NCBI GenBank assembly: GCA_036426205.1
Contig: CM071570.1
Location: 53,217,087 to 53,281,086 of the forward strand
DNA: 64,000 nucleotides
Origin: Ascaphus truei
Lineage: Eukaryota; Chordata; Amphibia; Anura; Ascaphidae
Reading direction: 5' to 3'
Shown: piece after piece, positions 46,199 through 57,720 of the stretch
Layout: each line of letters begins with the position of its first letter
Position numbering within the stretch: position 1 is the stretch's first letter
The notes under the pieces: model-generated
Told to the model about the DNA's origin: nothing
What the model saw: only the letters and a program-made list of their open reading frames with translations
Databases searched by the model: none
Program-made: the position numbers and the translations under genes

Positions 46199-46572
46199 AT
46201 AGATTATGAAAAAGTTTTTAATTGTCTATTCCTCAGTGGCTTTAAATGCATTAAAAAGACATAGTGATGAAGAAGTGTACATTGATATTATAAGGACCAT
46301 TTACAAGAATGTCACATAAACTATTGGATTATCTGAAGATACAAGAAATATTAGCATCAGCAAGGGAGTAGAAGAGGGAAACACCATGTCACCAAAGCTT
46401 TTCACAGCAACACTTGAAGAACTGTTTAAGACATTGAATTAGGAAGAAAAAGGAATCAAAATCAATGGTGAATAGTTAAGTCACATATGATTTGCAGATG
46501 GCTTTGTTATTTTGCCACCAGTCCAAAAGACCTCCAGCAACAAATTGAAGAACTTGCAGAAGAAAGTTGGGG
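46199..46572 (+). pseudogene. RTE/BovB-like reverse transcriptase fragment
   Basis: Plus-strand frames give DYEKVFN, EEVYIDIIRTIYKNVT, ISISKGVEEGNTMSPKLFTA, TLEELFKTLN and KGIKING, then FADGF where the catalytic FADD box should be. These are in the order of an RTE/BovB-type reverse transcriptase. Several stops (for example after NVT and TLN) and the lost catalytic Asp show it is a dead fragment of about 375 bp. The rest of the LINE is absent. Confidence 0.8.
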
Positions 46573-46599
46573 TGCCAGTATCTCCTGTAAGTTTAATGT

Positions 46600-48460
46600 C
46601 CTGGATATTTAAACTTGCAGGAAATACCGGCACCTGATATGGAGGCCTGTACCTTGGGAAGCCGGGGGTCCTCTGACATGAATGTAATGTGCTTCACCGG
46701 GGTACAGGCTTCCAGTATAGTATGCCGGTATCTGCTGCAAGTTTAAATGTCGCGCATCACGTCCCACATTTAAACTTAAGGAGATACCTGCACCCCATAC
46801 TGGGGCCTGCACCTTGGGAAGCAGGGGGTCACCAGACCTGAATTTAATGCAGTTCATCTCCAGAGACTCCCTGCTTCAATACAATGTTATTAAAACTAAA
46901 ACAGAGCTTCATTACCTTTGTGGCTAACCGCTAAGGTACAGAACGAGTTAAAAAGCTATAGCTGTTTCTCTGGTGATAGAAGTGGTGGGTGAAGGTGGTA
47001 GTTGCCCCAGGGTGGGTGTTTAGGCCCCCTGGGAGACTTTAAACCCTCCCCCCCCTTATCAGTTACAACTGTTAAGATAATGAAGGGGTTAACCCCTTCC
47101 CGCGAGGCCTAACCACCCACTACCTCCAACACCACACAGGAATGGGGTGATGTGACATCACCTTAAATTGAGGGAAGCCCAACACAATCAGGTACCATAT
47201 GCTTCCCTCTCTTTAAGGTGAGGTCACAGCACCCAAAAAGGGAAGGCATCACATAGTACATCCACAAATAGAATTTGTGGATGTACTATGTGATTCCATG
47301 AAGTTTGGTAGAGAAGTAATTCCTTGCCAAACCTGATGGCTAGACACATTGTACATCCAGCAATCTGATTGGTGGATGTATCATGTGTCTGTCAAAAGTG
47401 ACGTCACAGGCCTTATATAAGGCTTGTCACGTCTCATTTGACAGCAAGAAGACAGCGAATCAACATCAACCGGACATGTTGAAGAGAAGAAAGAAGGCAA
47501 GAAAGAAGATAGGAAGAAAAGACAGAAGAAATAATATCTACTCACGGGGACTTCTCTTCATGCAACTGAGGAACGTGGACTTCTGCTTATCATGCTGTAC
47601 TTCAAGATGAGGATAATTTCTTCGTGGGTCAAGAGTTGTTAGTGCCTCAGATGGATAAGGAGCATGATCTTTCATCCCGCCAAGTGTAAGAAACACTGAT
47701 TGATTTTTAGGTTGCCCATTGATTGCCACTGTGGCTATCTGTGCCCCCGTTGGTCACTTACCTGTGTTTCCTACCCCCCATTTAGGGCATAAGAAATTTC
47801 TTGGATACTGTTTATATTAATTGTATTGTAATGTGTTTTTTATTTGATTGTATTTTTTTAGGGTGCCAATTGATTGCCAATATGGCTATCTGTGCCCTGT
47901 TGTAGGAATAGATAACCACAGTTACAATCAATGGGTTTCTTGCCTAGTTTTTTTTTATATTGTTTATTATTGCAATGTCAATTGATTTGTATTATGTAAT
48001 TTATTTATTTTCCTACACAAATTTACAAAAGCCCTATTAGCCCTATTTGTCTAGTAGGGCTCTTGCCCATTTCTGTGTGTGGGGATGGGAGTAGAGAGGC
48101 GGGGGTAGTTGTCCCGGGGAGGATGGGTAGCAGGAGGAGTTAACCCCTTCATTACCATAGCAGGTACTGCCCACTAAGGTAATGAAGGAGTTACTGACTA
48201 GCAGGTAGTTTTGTATTTTAATATTGGTGCCAATACATGCGAACGAGGTCAGCTGCATCCTGGTAGGAGTAAGTACAACTATTATTTACTATAGGATTGC
48301 TGGCTATTAGTTTATTTTGAATGGGCACATGTGCTATTATCCAGATCTGGATTAAGGGGCTTTTGCCCACTACAGTGTGTGTGGTAGGGGGTTGTTGTTG
48401 GGAGTAGAGGGGGTGGGAAGTAGGGTGGTCATTGGTTGCCAATGTGGCTATTTGTTCCCC
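46600..48460. repeat. Hairpin-rich composite repeat, copy R4
   Basis: Contains paired ACCTTGGGAAGC..GGGGGTC units (46650, 46810), hairpins around 46917, 47070 and 48160 (for example ATTACCATAGCAGG against CCCACTAAGGTAAT), GGTGGGTGAAGGTGG-type arms, and the palindrome GCCTTATATAAGGC near 47410. It relates to R1 (27990-29480) and to the repeats inside 39652-44111. Confidence 0.6.
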
Positions 48461-48599
48461 ATTGAAGTATATGTAACCACTGTGACAATCAATGGATTAA
48501 ATGGCTAGTGGTTTTTTTATAGCATTGTAATTTGTATTGTATTATAGTGCAAAAGCGCTATTAGCCATATTTGGCTACTAGTGTTATTGGCCATTCCTG

Positions 48600-49010
48600 T
48601 GTGGTGTTGGTGGTAGGTGGTGGGTGAAGGGGGTAGTTTATCCGGTGTGGGTGGTTAAGCTTTGAGGTAGGGTTAACCCCTTCATTACCTTAGTGGTTGT
48701 AACGCTAACGTAAGGGAGGGTTTAATCCCTCCAAGGACACCTAACCACCCACCCTGGGGCAACTATGAAGGTGGTATTTGGCCAGGTTTGGGTGTTTAGA
48801 CCCACAGGAGGGTTAAGCCCTTTATTACCCTAGTGGTATTAACTGCTAAGATAATGAAAGGGTTAACTCCTCCCGCAACCCTTCCGGGAGGCCTAAACAC
48901 CCACCCTGGGAAAACTACAATCTTCACCCACCCCATCTACCACCAACAAACCAGTCCCTGCATTACTTTATTACTTTAGCAGTTAGCCACTAAAGTAATG
49001 AAGCTGGGCT
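48600..49010. repeat. Tandem hairpin units, copy R5
   Basis: Three hairpins in about 350 bp: near 48687 (CCTTAGTGG with its complement), near 48832 (CTAGTGGTATTAACTGCTAAG) split as CTAGTGG/ACTGCTAAG, and near 48977 (CTTTAGCAG-TTAGCC-ACTAAAG). They are separated by CACCCACCCTGG-type segments and their complements. Confidence 0.6.
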
Positions 49011-49168
49011 GTTTTTTTATTTTTATTACATATGATTGAAACAGGGGGTGTCCGATCTCGGCACCCTTTTGGTGATGATAAAAAAATGTGAGTATTTAAC
49101 CCTGGAATTGCATATCGGAGGTTTGTGAATAGCAGTTACTGGCAAAAAATGCGAGTTTAAGCATTTTT

Positions 49169-49251
49169 TGAGCTACCACACGGCTTGTCATAGCAAAAGT
49201 GATAACAATTGTTAAAAAGCCGTTTTTAAGTGATTTTGCCATGTTATTGAA
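49169..49251. repeat. 80-bp duplicated block, copy 1
   Basis: GAGCTACCACACGGCTTGTC through TGCCATGTTATTG recurs at 49602-49680 with about one difference. Each contains an inner inverted repeat AAAGTGATAACAATTG. Copy 1 lies in the tail of a MITE-like end (TGTATTGAATAGACCCC at 49324-49340). Confidence 0.8.
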
Positions 49252-49601
49252 ACTTTGTGAATAGGTATACATGCAAAATCCATTGTAAAGTTCACTTGAC
49301 CGGGGTAAGTCACTTATCAAAATGTATTGAATAGACCCCATAAACTTACTGGAGGAACCAGAAGAGGGGATTCTTTCAGCCTATAGCTGCCCACTGAGCT
49401 TAGTGCATACTTCTATGTCTCAACTGAACAACCAACAGCTTACTCAGAAACAAGATATAAGCACTTGGGAAAATGTGGATAGCTCTTGAGAAGCAAAATG
49501 CTTGATTACTACCTAAAGATTCTTATCCTGATAATCCATTATTTCTAAAGATGTGGGATCAATTTACCCTAAACAATTGAGTAATGTATCATACTTTCAA
49601 G

Positions 49602-49680
49602 AGCTACCACACGGCTTGTCATAGCAAAAGTGATAACAATTGTTAAAAAGCCGTTTTTACGTGATTTTGCCATGTTATTG
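49602..49680. repeat. 80-bp duplicated block, copy 2
   Basis: Near-identical to 49169-49251. It is followed directly by the SINE-like copy at 49683. Confidence 0.8.
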
Positions 49681-49682
49681 TA

Positions 49683-49856
49683 CCTACCAATTAGATTGTA
49701 AGCTCCTCGGGGCAGGGACTCCTCTTCCTTAATGTTATGTTTATGTCTAAAGCACATATTCCCATGATCGATTACCACATGTATTACTGCTGTGAAGCGC
49801 TATGTACATTAATGGCGCTATATAAATAAAGACATACAATACAATACAATACAAGA
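49683..49856 (+). repeat. L2-tail SINE-like copy 2
   Basis: AATTAGATTGTAAGCTCCTC, GGGCAGGGACTC, TACTGCTGTGAAGCGCTATG, TGGCGCTATATAAATAAAGA, then an (ACATA)-like tail ACAATACAATACAATAC. Same family as 29549-29731, with a longer 3' part. Confidence 0.75.
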
Positions 49857-49859
49857 GTG

Positions 49860-50085
49860 AAGGACATTCAATCAAATTGCAACTAGTAATCCCCAGTTGC
49901 TACTGAAAGAGTGGGCTCCAATACTTACATGCTGAGATGGGTTATTTAGGATTGATAAAATGTAGAGTATGTCTTAATTCAAGACAGATTATTCTGGCCC
50001 AAGATGAGAAAAGATGTGGAAATGTATTGTAACAACTGTGACAGGTGTGTGCAACGTAAAACACTTCCAGTTCGAGCAGCTTCAT
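49860..50085 (+). pseudogene. Gypsy integrase zinc-finger fragment
   Basis: The frame with WPKMRKDVEMYCNNCDRCVQ (to about 50055) and KTLPVRAA is the N-terminal zinc-binding part of a Gypsy integrase, with the CNNCDRC cysteines. The upstream histidine part (MGYLGIDK) is recognisable but interrupted by stops. The sequence ends at the TA-rich site where the Tc1-like element begins at 50100. Confidence 0.75.
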
Positions 50086-50339
50086 TATATATATATATAC
50101 AGTTAGGTCCGGAAATAATTGGACACTTACACAATTTTCATAATTTTGGCTCTGTACGCCACCACAATGGATTTGAAATTAAACAACCAAGATGCAATAG
50201 AAGTGCAGACTTTCTGCTTTAATTCAAGGGGTTGAACAAAAATATCGTATGAAACGTTTAGGAATTGCAACCATTTTCATACACAGTCCCCTTATTTCAG
50301 GGGCTCAAATGTAATTGGGACTATAATGCGTGGTGCTAA

Positions 50340-51075
50340 GAGCCGTATACAGTCATGGTAATAATGAGATAATAATGTTAAATCCTGTGTCAGGTCTGGG
50401 ATGTATCTTGATTGTAGGGAGGGTACTGGGTGTGGTATCCTAGTTGGTAAACCAGTATAGATGGCACTCAAGTTGTCCAGGAACCCAAAGGCTAATAATC
50501 ACCCCAATACATAATACCCTAATCCCTTAGTAGAATGATATAACCATGTAGCAAGCAGGAAAAACTCACGAGTCTGCTGCAGCATCCATGTTGATCTCCA
50601 TCAGACCTTCAAGGTGTGCCTCCGTCCGTGGAGATAGACTGCAATAGGAGAGAGAAATGGCAGAGCAAACCCGGAATCATCCAAAAAAGAGAGAATTAGG
50701 AGGAAAGTGCGTTATCCATGAAAAGGTTTAATATTCATGGAAGGAAAAAAGTAAGGCATTACCCTACCAACATGTTTCGTGCTACGCAGAGCACTTTATC
50801 AAGGCATACACATCCTATCATCATTAACATATTTAAAGATTAAAAAGTAATTGGCTGACCAATCCTGGAGCATATCTAGGAGCCACCCCATGATCTAGCT
50901 GATGAGACTCTGGTGCGGGGTTAATCAAGCGCGTGCACGCGCCCCCACACGCAGCCCCCGCCTCCCACACGCAATCCCAGGCCAACAGGTAGAGTGCCGA
51001 ACTGTCCCGCGCTTGCGCAGAGGCAGCAAAAGGCTTCCCCACTCATACGCCCATGCCCTTTGTCCCCCCCTGTTG
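50340..51075 (-). mobile_element. Ribozyme-bearing retroposon inserted in the Tc1-like element
   Basis: Between the Tc1 left part (to about 50336) and the transposase fragment (from about 51076) lies unrelated sequence: a GC-rich block (50905-51060, GCGCGTGCACGCGC), then the ribozyme-like module on the minus strand (50765-50806), then a TTTTTT-containing body. Exact ends and target duplication could not be fixed. Confidence 0.5.
50765..50806 (-). ncRNA. Hammerhead-ribozyme-like module with U3-A8 core pair, all helices drawable
   Basis: Minus strand: helix I TGCC (50806-50803), TTGATAA (50802-50796), extra A, stem GTGCT/AGCAC (50794-50790 with 50783-50779, loop CTGCGT), GAAA (50778-50775), palindrome ACATGT (50775-50770), T at the cleavage position (50769), then GGTA (50768-50765) pairing with TGCC including one G-U pair. 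The C3 and G8 positions are both changed (U3, A8), keeping the core pair. Confidence 0.65.
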
Positions 51076-51293
51076 GCGGCCCTGCCTACGATCATCCACC
51101 ACTGTTGCCTTCCGTGGACGCCCAGGCCTTTTTGTGTTGCAGAGCTCACCAGTGCGTTCTTTTTTTCTCAGAATGTACCAAACTGTTGATTTGGCCACTC
51201 CTAATGTTTCTGCTCTCGCTCTGATGGGTTTTCTTTTTTTTGCAGCCTAAGGATGCCCTGTTTCACTTGCATTGAGAGCTCCTTTGACCGCAT
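51076..51293 (-). pseudogene. Tc1-like transposase, N-terminal fragment
   Basis: ATG at 51293 starts MRSKELSMQVKQGILRLQKK. After a one-base shift in an A-run the frame continues ETLGVAKSTVWYILRKKERT, then TKRPGRPRKATVVDDR. This is the paired-type DNA-binding domain of Tc1 transposases with the GRPRK motif between its two helix-turn-helix halves. It binds the terminal repeats. The DDE catalytic domain is absent. Confidence 0.8.
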
Positions 51294-51656
51294 GTTGTGG
51301 GTTCACAGCAACAGCTTCCAAATGCGAATGCCACACCTGGAATCAACTCCAGACTTTTACCTGCTTAATTGATGATGAAATAACGAAGGAATAGCCCACT
51401 CATGTCCATGAAACAGCTTTTGAGTCAATTGTCCAATTACTTTTGATCCCTTGAAAAAGAGGGCCTACATATTAAAGAGATGTAATTCCTAAACCCTTCC
51501 TCCAATTTGGATGTGAATACCCTCAAATTAAAGCTGATAGACTGCACGTTACGCCCATTTTCATTATTTAACTGTAACTTGAAATTATTTTGGTACACAG
51601 CTGAAATAACAAAATTTGTATCAGTGTCCAATTATTTCCGGACCTAACTGTATATA

Positions 51657-52955
51657 TGTAGCGGGTGTACCCCTGGGGTTCGGCACTACTGGTACTGCAT
51701 TCACCTGTGAGGCTTACCTGAGTCCTGAACCTCCACCACTGGGAGCCTAGGGTGTACTTATACTCGGTACAGCGCCTTCACTGATGAGGGATCCCAACGT
51801 AGTGGGAGTGCTCCCTTATCAGAACCCACATATACAATACCACACGTGACTGGATAAACAGTATTTACTGATCAGCATAATAATCCTTAGCACATAACAA
51901 CATAGCATTACTCGGCAAACACAGCATTTATATCATCACACATATAGAACTGAGTGTGTGCTTGGAATCAGTCCTGTATCACTTTAGTCCCTGATGTACC
52001 ACTGTGCAAGGGCACTTAACCTCTTTAGTGTCCACCAGCTAGGAAATCAGTGTGTGTGTGTTAGGGACAGCGCTTCCCTGTGTTGGGGCCCGTTGGTGCA
52101 CTTTAATATACCTCCCTGATTATGGTCCTAACCAGGAGAATCCTTGATGACTCTGCAACACCGCCACATGATCCCACGCCACGCTGCACTGCTCTCTGAA
52201 GAAATGAATGAACATGCTGACTCCACAGGGGAGGGATCCCCAGCCAGATGATCCTCTGCACACTGTCTCTGCTATGGATCAGATACCACACCAGCACTCA
52301 GGCTGCACTGGTAATCAGGCAATGTCCTGCAGCATAACCTCTCTCAAGCTATATGAAAAGGTCCCTGCATTAAGGCCTTCCCTATAACAGCACTCTCAGC
52401 ACCACTACAGTGACTCAGGGAACTAACTGGGCCCTGGGGATTTACCTATGGCCTAATCCCTGAAGCACTGCTCTGTGGATCTCACCGGCAGCTTCAGGCT
52501 CCTGGTCTTCACTGCCTGCTTCCTGTTCCAGCATGCAGTAGTCTTTCCTGCTCCTCTAGCAGAATCCTGCAGCCCTACTGGCTCCCTGGTGTCAGGTGGT
52601 GTCATTGCCCCTGAGCATCATGGGGCTTGTAGTCCTGTCTGCAGCCTTTTACATAGGGAGCCTCATGCTATCCCTCTAATGGCTGCCACTCTGCACCTCG
52701 CACTCCTGAAATGGCTGCCACGGAGTTGCCCTGCTATCGCGCAACCTTCCAGGCCCTCGATTAGCTCCTCGCCACCTTCCGCGCGCATGCGCGCACTCAT
52801 AAACCAAACATGGCGGCGCCCTGCGGAGGGAAACGCCAGCGACTCCGTCACCCTGCCACACATATCTGAGGGTAAGGAGAGGGGAGGGGGAAACGGGAGT
52901 GCAGGGAGCTCGCTGGGGGGTACCTGGCTAAATCTTCTCCCTGGTGAAAATATCA
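51657..52955 (-). mobile_element. Gypsy LTR (3' LTR of the element at 53036-54125)
   Basis: On the minus strand it begins TGATATTTTCACCAGGG right after a purine-rich tract (TTCAAGCGGGGTAGT) and ends GGTACACCCGCTACA. TG..CA ends, 1299 bp, adjacent to decayed pol in the correct order. The far LTR is not seen, so the element is truncated. Its outer end abuts the TA flank of the Tc1-like element. Confidence 0.65.
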
Positions 52956-52970
52956 ACTACCCCGCTTGAA
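52956..52970 (-). promoter_or_regulatory. Polypurine tract
   Basis: AAGCGGGGTAGT directly precedes the LTR start on the minus strand. Confidence 0.5.
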
Positions 52971-53035
52971 CCAACAACGCACATCGATATTATATAATAA
53001 AAATGCAGTTCCGGAGTACAACTTAACGATCACTC

Positions 53036-54125
53036 TAAACGAGATTGTACATTTCAACAAACATATTTATAACTGAGGCTAGCTTGGCTTTAGCTTGCTG
53101 CTGAGACTCATAGTGAGGTGCCCCTAATGAATCATAAGCCACTCCAGTGGGAGGGCGTCTCACTCGCTGATTTCTGCGAGTCTCAGTCTCCAACTCTTCA
53201 TCTTGAGAGATACCATCGTAGGCTTGAGGCCTAGACTCTCTGGCAGAGGGTGAGCCAGTTTGGGAAAAGTCTCTTTGTAACTGAACATTGTCTCTTTGTA
53301 ACTGAACATTGTCTCTTTAGGGCACAAAGTTCGGAGTGGTAGGATTTACCGGTTGATTACTTGGTGAACTTCCTGATGATGGTGCTTGAATCACAGGACC
53401 ATTACCCATTGCTCTTTCGGGAGGTGCCCACCAATCTCTGTTGGATGTTCCCTCCAAAGGGTCTTGAATCATTTCATCTGTGGTCCCTGAATTCTCAGTA
53501 GACTCTTCAGGCTCACTGTCGTTTACTACTGTCTCTGTTTCTGGATCATTTTCTCCCAGTTGGGGGATAGGTAACAGGTGGTTTCGGTGACAGACCTTTA
53601 CTCTGCCATTCGCTATGCGTATGCGATAGACAGGGAGACCCGGAATTTGGGACACTACTTGGAAGGGTCCCTCTCTCCAGCGATCAGCTAATTTGTGCTT
53701 GCCAGGGATCCCTAAGTTGCGTAGGAGAACTGCGTCTCCCGGTTGGAGTTCTCGGTAGCGTACTTTGTGATCGTACCTCCTTTTGTTATTGGCATTCAGT
53801 CTAGCGGTAACCCTTTCTGCTAACTGATAGGCATGGTGCAGACTGTCCTGAAGACTCTGCACGTATAGATAATGAACCATATTGGGTACCCCATCGGTAG
53901 ATACCCACAGGCGTATGTCAATCGGCAATCTGGCTTCTCTTCCAAACATCATGAAGTATGGTGTGTACCCTGTGGACTCGTGCCTAGTGCAATTGTAGGC
54001 ATGCACCAAGGCCTCTACATGTTTGCTCCATTCGCATTTTGGGAAGTCTTTCAGAGTACCTAGCATGTCCAGCAACGTTCAATTGAACGTTTCATTTACC
54101 TCTTCATGGGATTTTGGCACAGTTT
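53036..54125 (-). pseudogene. Gypsy integrase C-terminal half and pol tail
   Basis: The frame enters at a degraded integrase core (SHEEVNETFN, stop, then TLLDMLGTLKDFPKCEW) and continues with YNCTRHESTGYTPYFMMFGR, HKVRYRELQPGDAVLLRN and VKVCHRNHLLP, then an acidic linker. A TAG stop at about 53317 is followed in frame by a tail with a 21-bp tandem duplication (RDNVQLQ twice) and RRPPTGVAYDSLGAPHYE. There is no chromodomain, so this is a different Gypsy lineage from 19819-25751. Dead copy. Confidence 0.8.
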
Positions 54126-54589
54126 TGGAAATGCCTCTGTATTATTGAAAAAACATGAGTGCCCTTTTCTCAGACTTCCACTTTTTATTTACACTGGGTG
54201 GAGAATATATTGCACTATATTATTTCTATTTTTGTGATGATATCTGCACTCCCCAACTTTTGGAGATCGTTCGCTTTAGAAAATACTGGAACATTCCTTT
54301 CAGGGTTTAAGAGCTACATTTTTTTTACACATTGTGAATGTTTTGGCACTTTATCCACTTTCTGCACATGTAGTTGATATCATTTATCACTTGTTTTGTC
54401 CCTTCATTTTTTGGCACTACATTTATGTCACTTGGCTTGGCTTACTAATTGTATCCACGGTTCCACACCACTTAGTTCACTATTACTATACAGTAGGCTC
54501 AACTTTCACTTCTTCATTTTTGTACAGTAGAATCCAAACTGAAAAATTTCTCTGTACAGTATATACTGTACAATGAAGCCAGAATCTGG

Positions 54590-55224
54590 GATAGGGCCTA
54601 GAAAAACCTTGCATCGTAACCACCTTCTCCCTATTTGGCAGTTAGTTCAACTTAATGACTGTTCTCAGTCAATACGACTAATCAGAAGGGTTAGCAACCC
54701 CTCGTCACATAGAGAGTGATGCTAGACCAGCTGGTGTTAACATAATTCCCTTAGTCAATAACCCTGATGAAGACCTTCATTATTCTCTAATGACAATCAC
54801 ACTTTCGATATTGGGGTGCCAGGAGGAGTTACACATCACTGACATTCCACTAAACCCTGATGCTTCCCCTTTTCTTCCTTGTGCAGTTCACAATTTGGGA
54901 GAAGATATGGAATCTGATGAGCTCATTTATTCTCTTCCCACGGGTGACATAGTACATAGGGGTAAAAGATAGGTACATTCTCCCTCGCAATTTACCTATG
55001 ATATAGTGGGGGAGCCTTCACAGATTAACCTGCCTTTAGTGAGCCGCCATTGTACTCTTCAAGAAGAGAGTTTGGATAATATTCAGGGACAAGATATGAA
55101 TATCATTCCAGATAAGGGTCTTTGGTCTTATTTAGCGGAACTGTCTCGGTTTCCTAAACCTCCAAGGATGAAGAAGCACAGTTATAGAACTGTGGTCACG
55201 ATTAAAATGGCCCCATATGGTTAG
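54590..55224 (+). pseudogene. Probable LTR-element pol tail remnant, plus strand
   Basis: KTLHRNHLLPIWQL (about 54605-54650) resembles the HRNHLLP box that follows Gypsy integrase in the neighbouring minus-strand element. After a frame change, a frame of about 180 codons (NIIPLVNNPDEDLHYSL to TVVTIKMAPYG, one TAG at about 54970) follows without a known domain. I infer a post-integrase tail from position only. Confidence 0.35.
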
Positions 55225-55394
55225 CAACTATTAATGCCTAAATTGTATATCTATACTAGCTGAGAGACCTGGCGTTGCCCGGGATGTAATGTTCCCGCTC
55301 CTCTCTCTCTCCTCTCCCCTTCCCCCTCTCTCTGTTTGTCCCCCATTCACATCAATCCAGTCCCCCCCTCCCTCCTTTACAGCTCTGTTTGTCC

Positions 55395-56117
<723 letters not shown>

Positions 56118-56247
56118 NNNNNNNNNNNNNNNNNNNNNNNNNNNNNNNNNNNNNNNNNNNNNNNNNNNNNNNNNNNNNNNNNNNNNNNNNNNNNNNNNNN
56201 NNNNNNNNNNNNNNNNNNNNNNNNNNNNNNNNNNNNNNNNNNNNNNN
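56118..56247. other. Assembly gap (130 N)
   Basis: The run of N separates a (TG)n tract on the left from a (CA)n tract on the right. Confidence 0.99.
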
Positions 56248-56379
<132 letters not shown>

Positions 56380-56399
56380 GGGAGTGAGAGGTGGTGGAG

Positions 56400-56635
56400 A
56401 GTGGGACTGGGGTAGGAGGGCCGCGCTTACCCTCCGTCCGGGAGCCGGTGCAGGGTGGCGCCGCACGTGGTAGGGATGTTGCGGAGAGGTAAGGGTGCGG
56501 CGGTGAGGTAGCGGCGTGTCTTTCCGGTAGCCGGTTGAGAGCGAGGGGGGAGGAGCCTGAAGTTGGTGGCAGGGGCAGGAGGGCCGCGCTTCCCCTCCGT
56601 CCGGGAGCCGGTGCAGGGCGCGCACGTGATGGGGG
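56400..56635 (+). repeat. Tandem duplication in GC-rich DNA
   Basis: AGGAGGGCCGCGCTTACCCT, CCGTCCGGGAGCCGGTGCAG near 56415 recur as AGGAGGGCCGCGCTTCCCCT, CCGTCCGGGAGCCGGTGCAG near 56577. Unit length is about 162 bp. Confidence 0.75.
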
Positions 56636-56919
56636 GGGGGGACGACAGAGGGTGTGTGTGTGTGTGTCTCTCCATCTCTCCTTTGGCCCGTCACTCCGCC
56701 TCAGGCCAATGAGAGGTGTGCGGGGGCGGGCGGGCCAAGGGAGCAATCTCTTTGACCTGGCCCAAGGTCCAATGGGATTGCCGCTAGGGACACAGGGAGG
56801 GACACAGGGAGACACATACAGACACGGACACATATGATGCTTTCAGAAATATATAGTAAGATATAGTATGGCCAATATTTGAGATAGTAACAATGTTGTC
56901 TGTTTGGGCTGTTATATTA

Positions 56920-57720
56920 TTGTGTACAAATGTAATTTCCTCATGTCGTCATCAGGATTCCTGAGCCGGGGATGGATGTAATATTCTCTAGAGTATTGAA
57001 AGTATTTTTGCATTTCTAATATGCCCAGGAAAAATTACACATCCCATGATGCTCTAAGAACTGATGATTCTGCAGGAGACTCTGCAGGGCAGGGTATATA
57101 GGTATATAGGGCTGCGACTCTTTCTAGAACTCTCTTTCATCATCCCAGTGTGTGTATGTGGATGACTGTTTCCAGTGAGTGACCGGAGTGTGAGTTCATT
57201 ATGGGTGTATCCCTGACAAGTTATACAGTTAGATAGAATAAGGATCAGGTTGGTGGCTTAACCACTGAAGATGTTAGATAGTATTTCATCTTGATAAAGG
57301 ACTGGATATTCACTACCTTACATCCAGGGTATAGACTTTGTGGGTATGGGAAGAGCAGTGCACTGCAGAGATTCATCTTGGACAATATTTTGTGGCCACT
57401 TTTCTGGGAGACAATCTACAGTATAATCTCTTTGCTGAGCTCAGAATACACTTGCACCTTTTTGTAATGTTCTATTAGAAAGTTGAACTGCTGTATATGT
57501 TTATGCTGATTTGTTTAATAATGTGTTTAATAGATGTTCTATCTTTGAGTTGCAACAAAATATAACTCCGTATACAGCCTTTTAGCAGTTAATAAACTAT
57601 TTTACTTGATCATAATTGTCTGCAATTACTGGTGTACTATCACTGAAAGGGTGCTCAGGATCTCAGGGCTATTAGTGACAACCCTTGTAGCGTCAGTTAA
57701 TGGGGTACAAAAAAACATTA
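56920..57720 (+). other. Candidate LTR-like promoter region
   Basis: A TATA-like pair (GGGTATATAGGTATATAGGG near 57094) and, about 500 bp downstream, AATAAAC (near 57590) followed by a GT-rich stretch look like an LTR promoter plus polyadenylation signal. Ends TGTAC/GTACA can be found at 56928 and 57710, but no target duplication. Confidence 0.25.

Larger units (their letters stand above)
50100..51650 (-). mobile_element. Tc1-like DNA transposon, internally deleted and interrupted
   Basis: Terminal inverted repeats CAGTTAGGTCCGGAAATAAT at 50100 and its complement ending CGGACCTAACTG at 51650, with TA on both sides, define a Tc1/mariner-type element. The transposase start is on the minus strand. 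The catalytic DDE part is missing, and foreign ribozyme-bearing sequence occupies about 50340-51075. The CAGT terminus is the kind that leaves a TA-CAG-TA footprint on excision. Confidence 0.85.

Noticed and set aside
54748..54775. CCCTGATGAAGACC as a ribozyme-like left core
   Set aside because: No matching stem or GAAA follows; it reads as coding (NNPDEDL) in the pol-tail frame.
56380..56770. GC-rich block as a CpG-island promoter of a host gene
   Set aside because: It contains a 162-bp tandem duplication and lies inside a repeat element; no exon or start is seen downstream.
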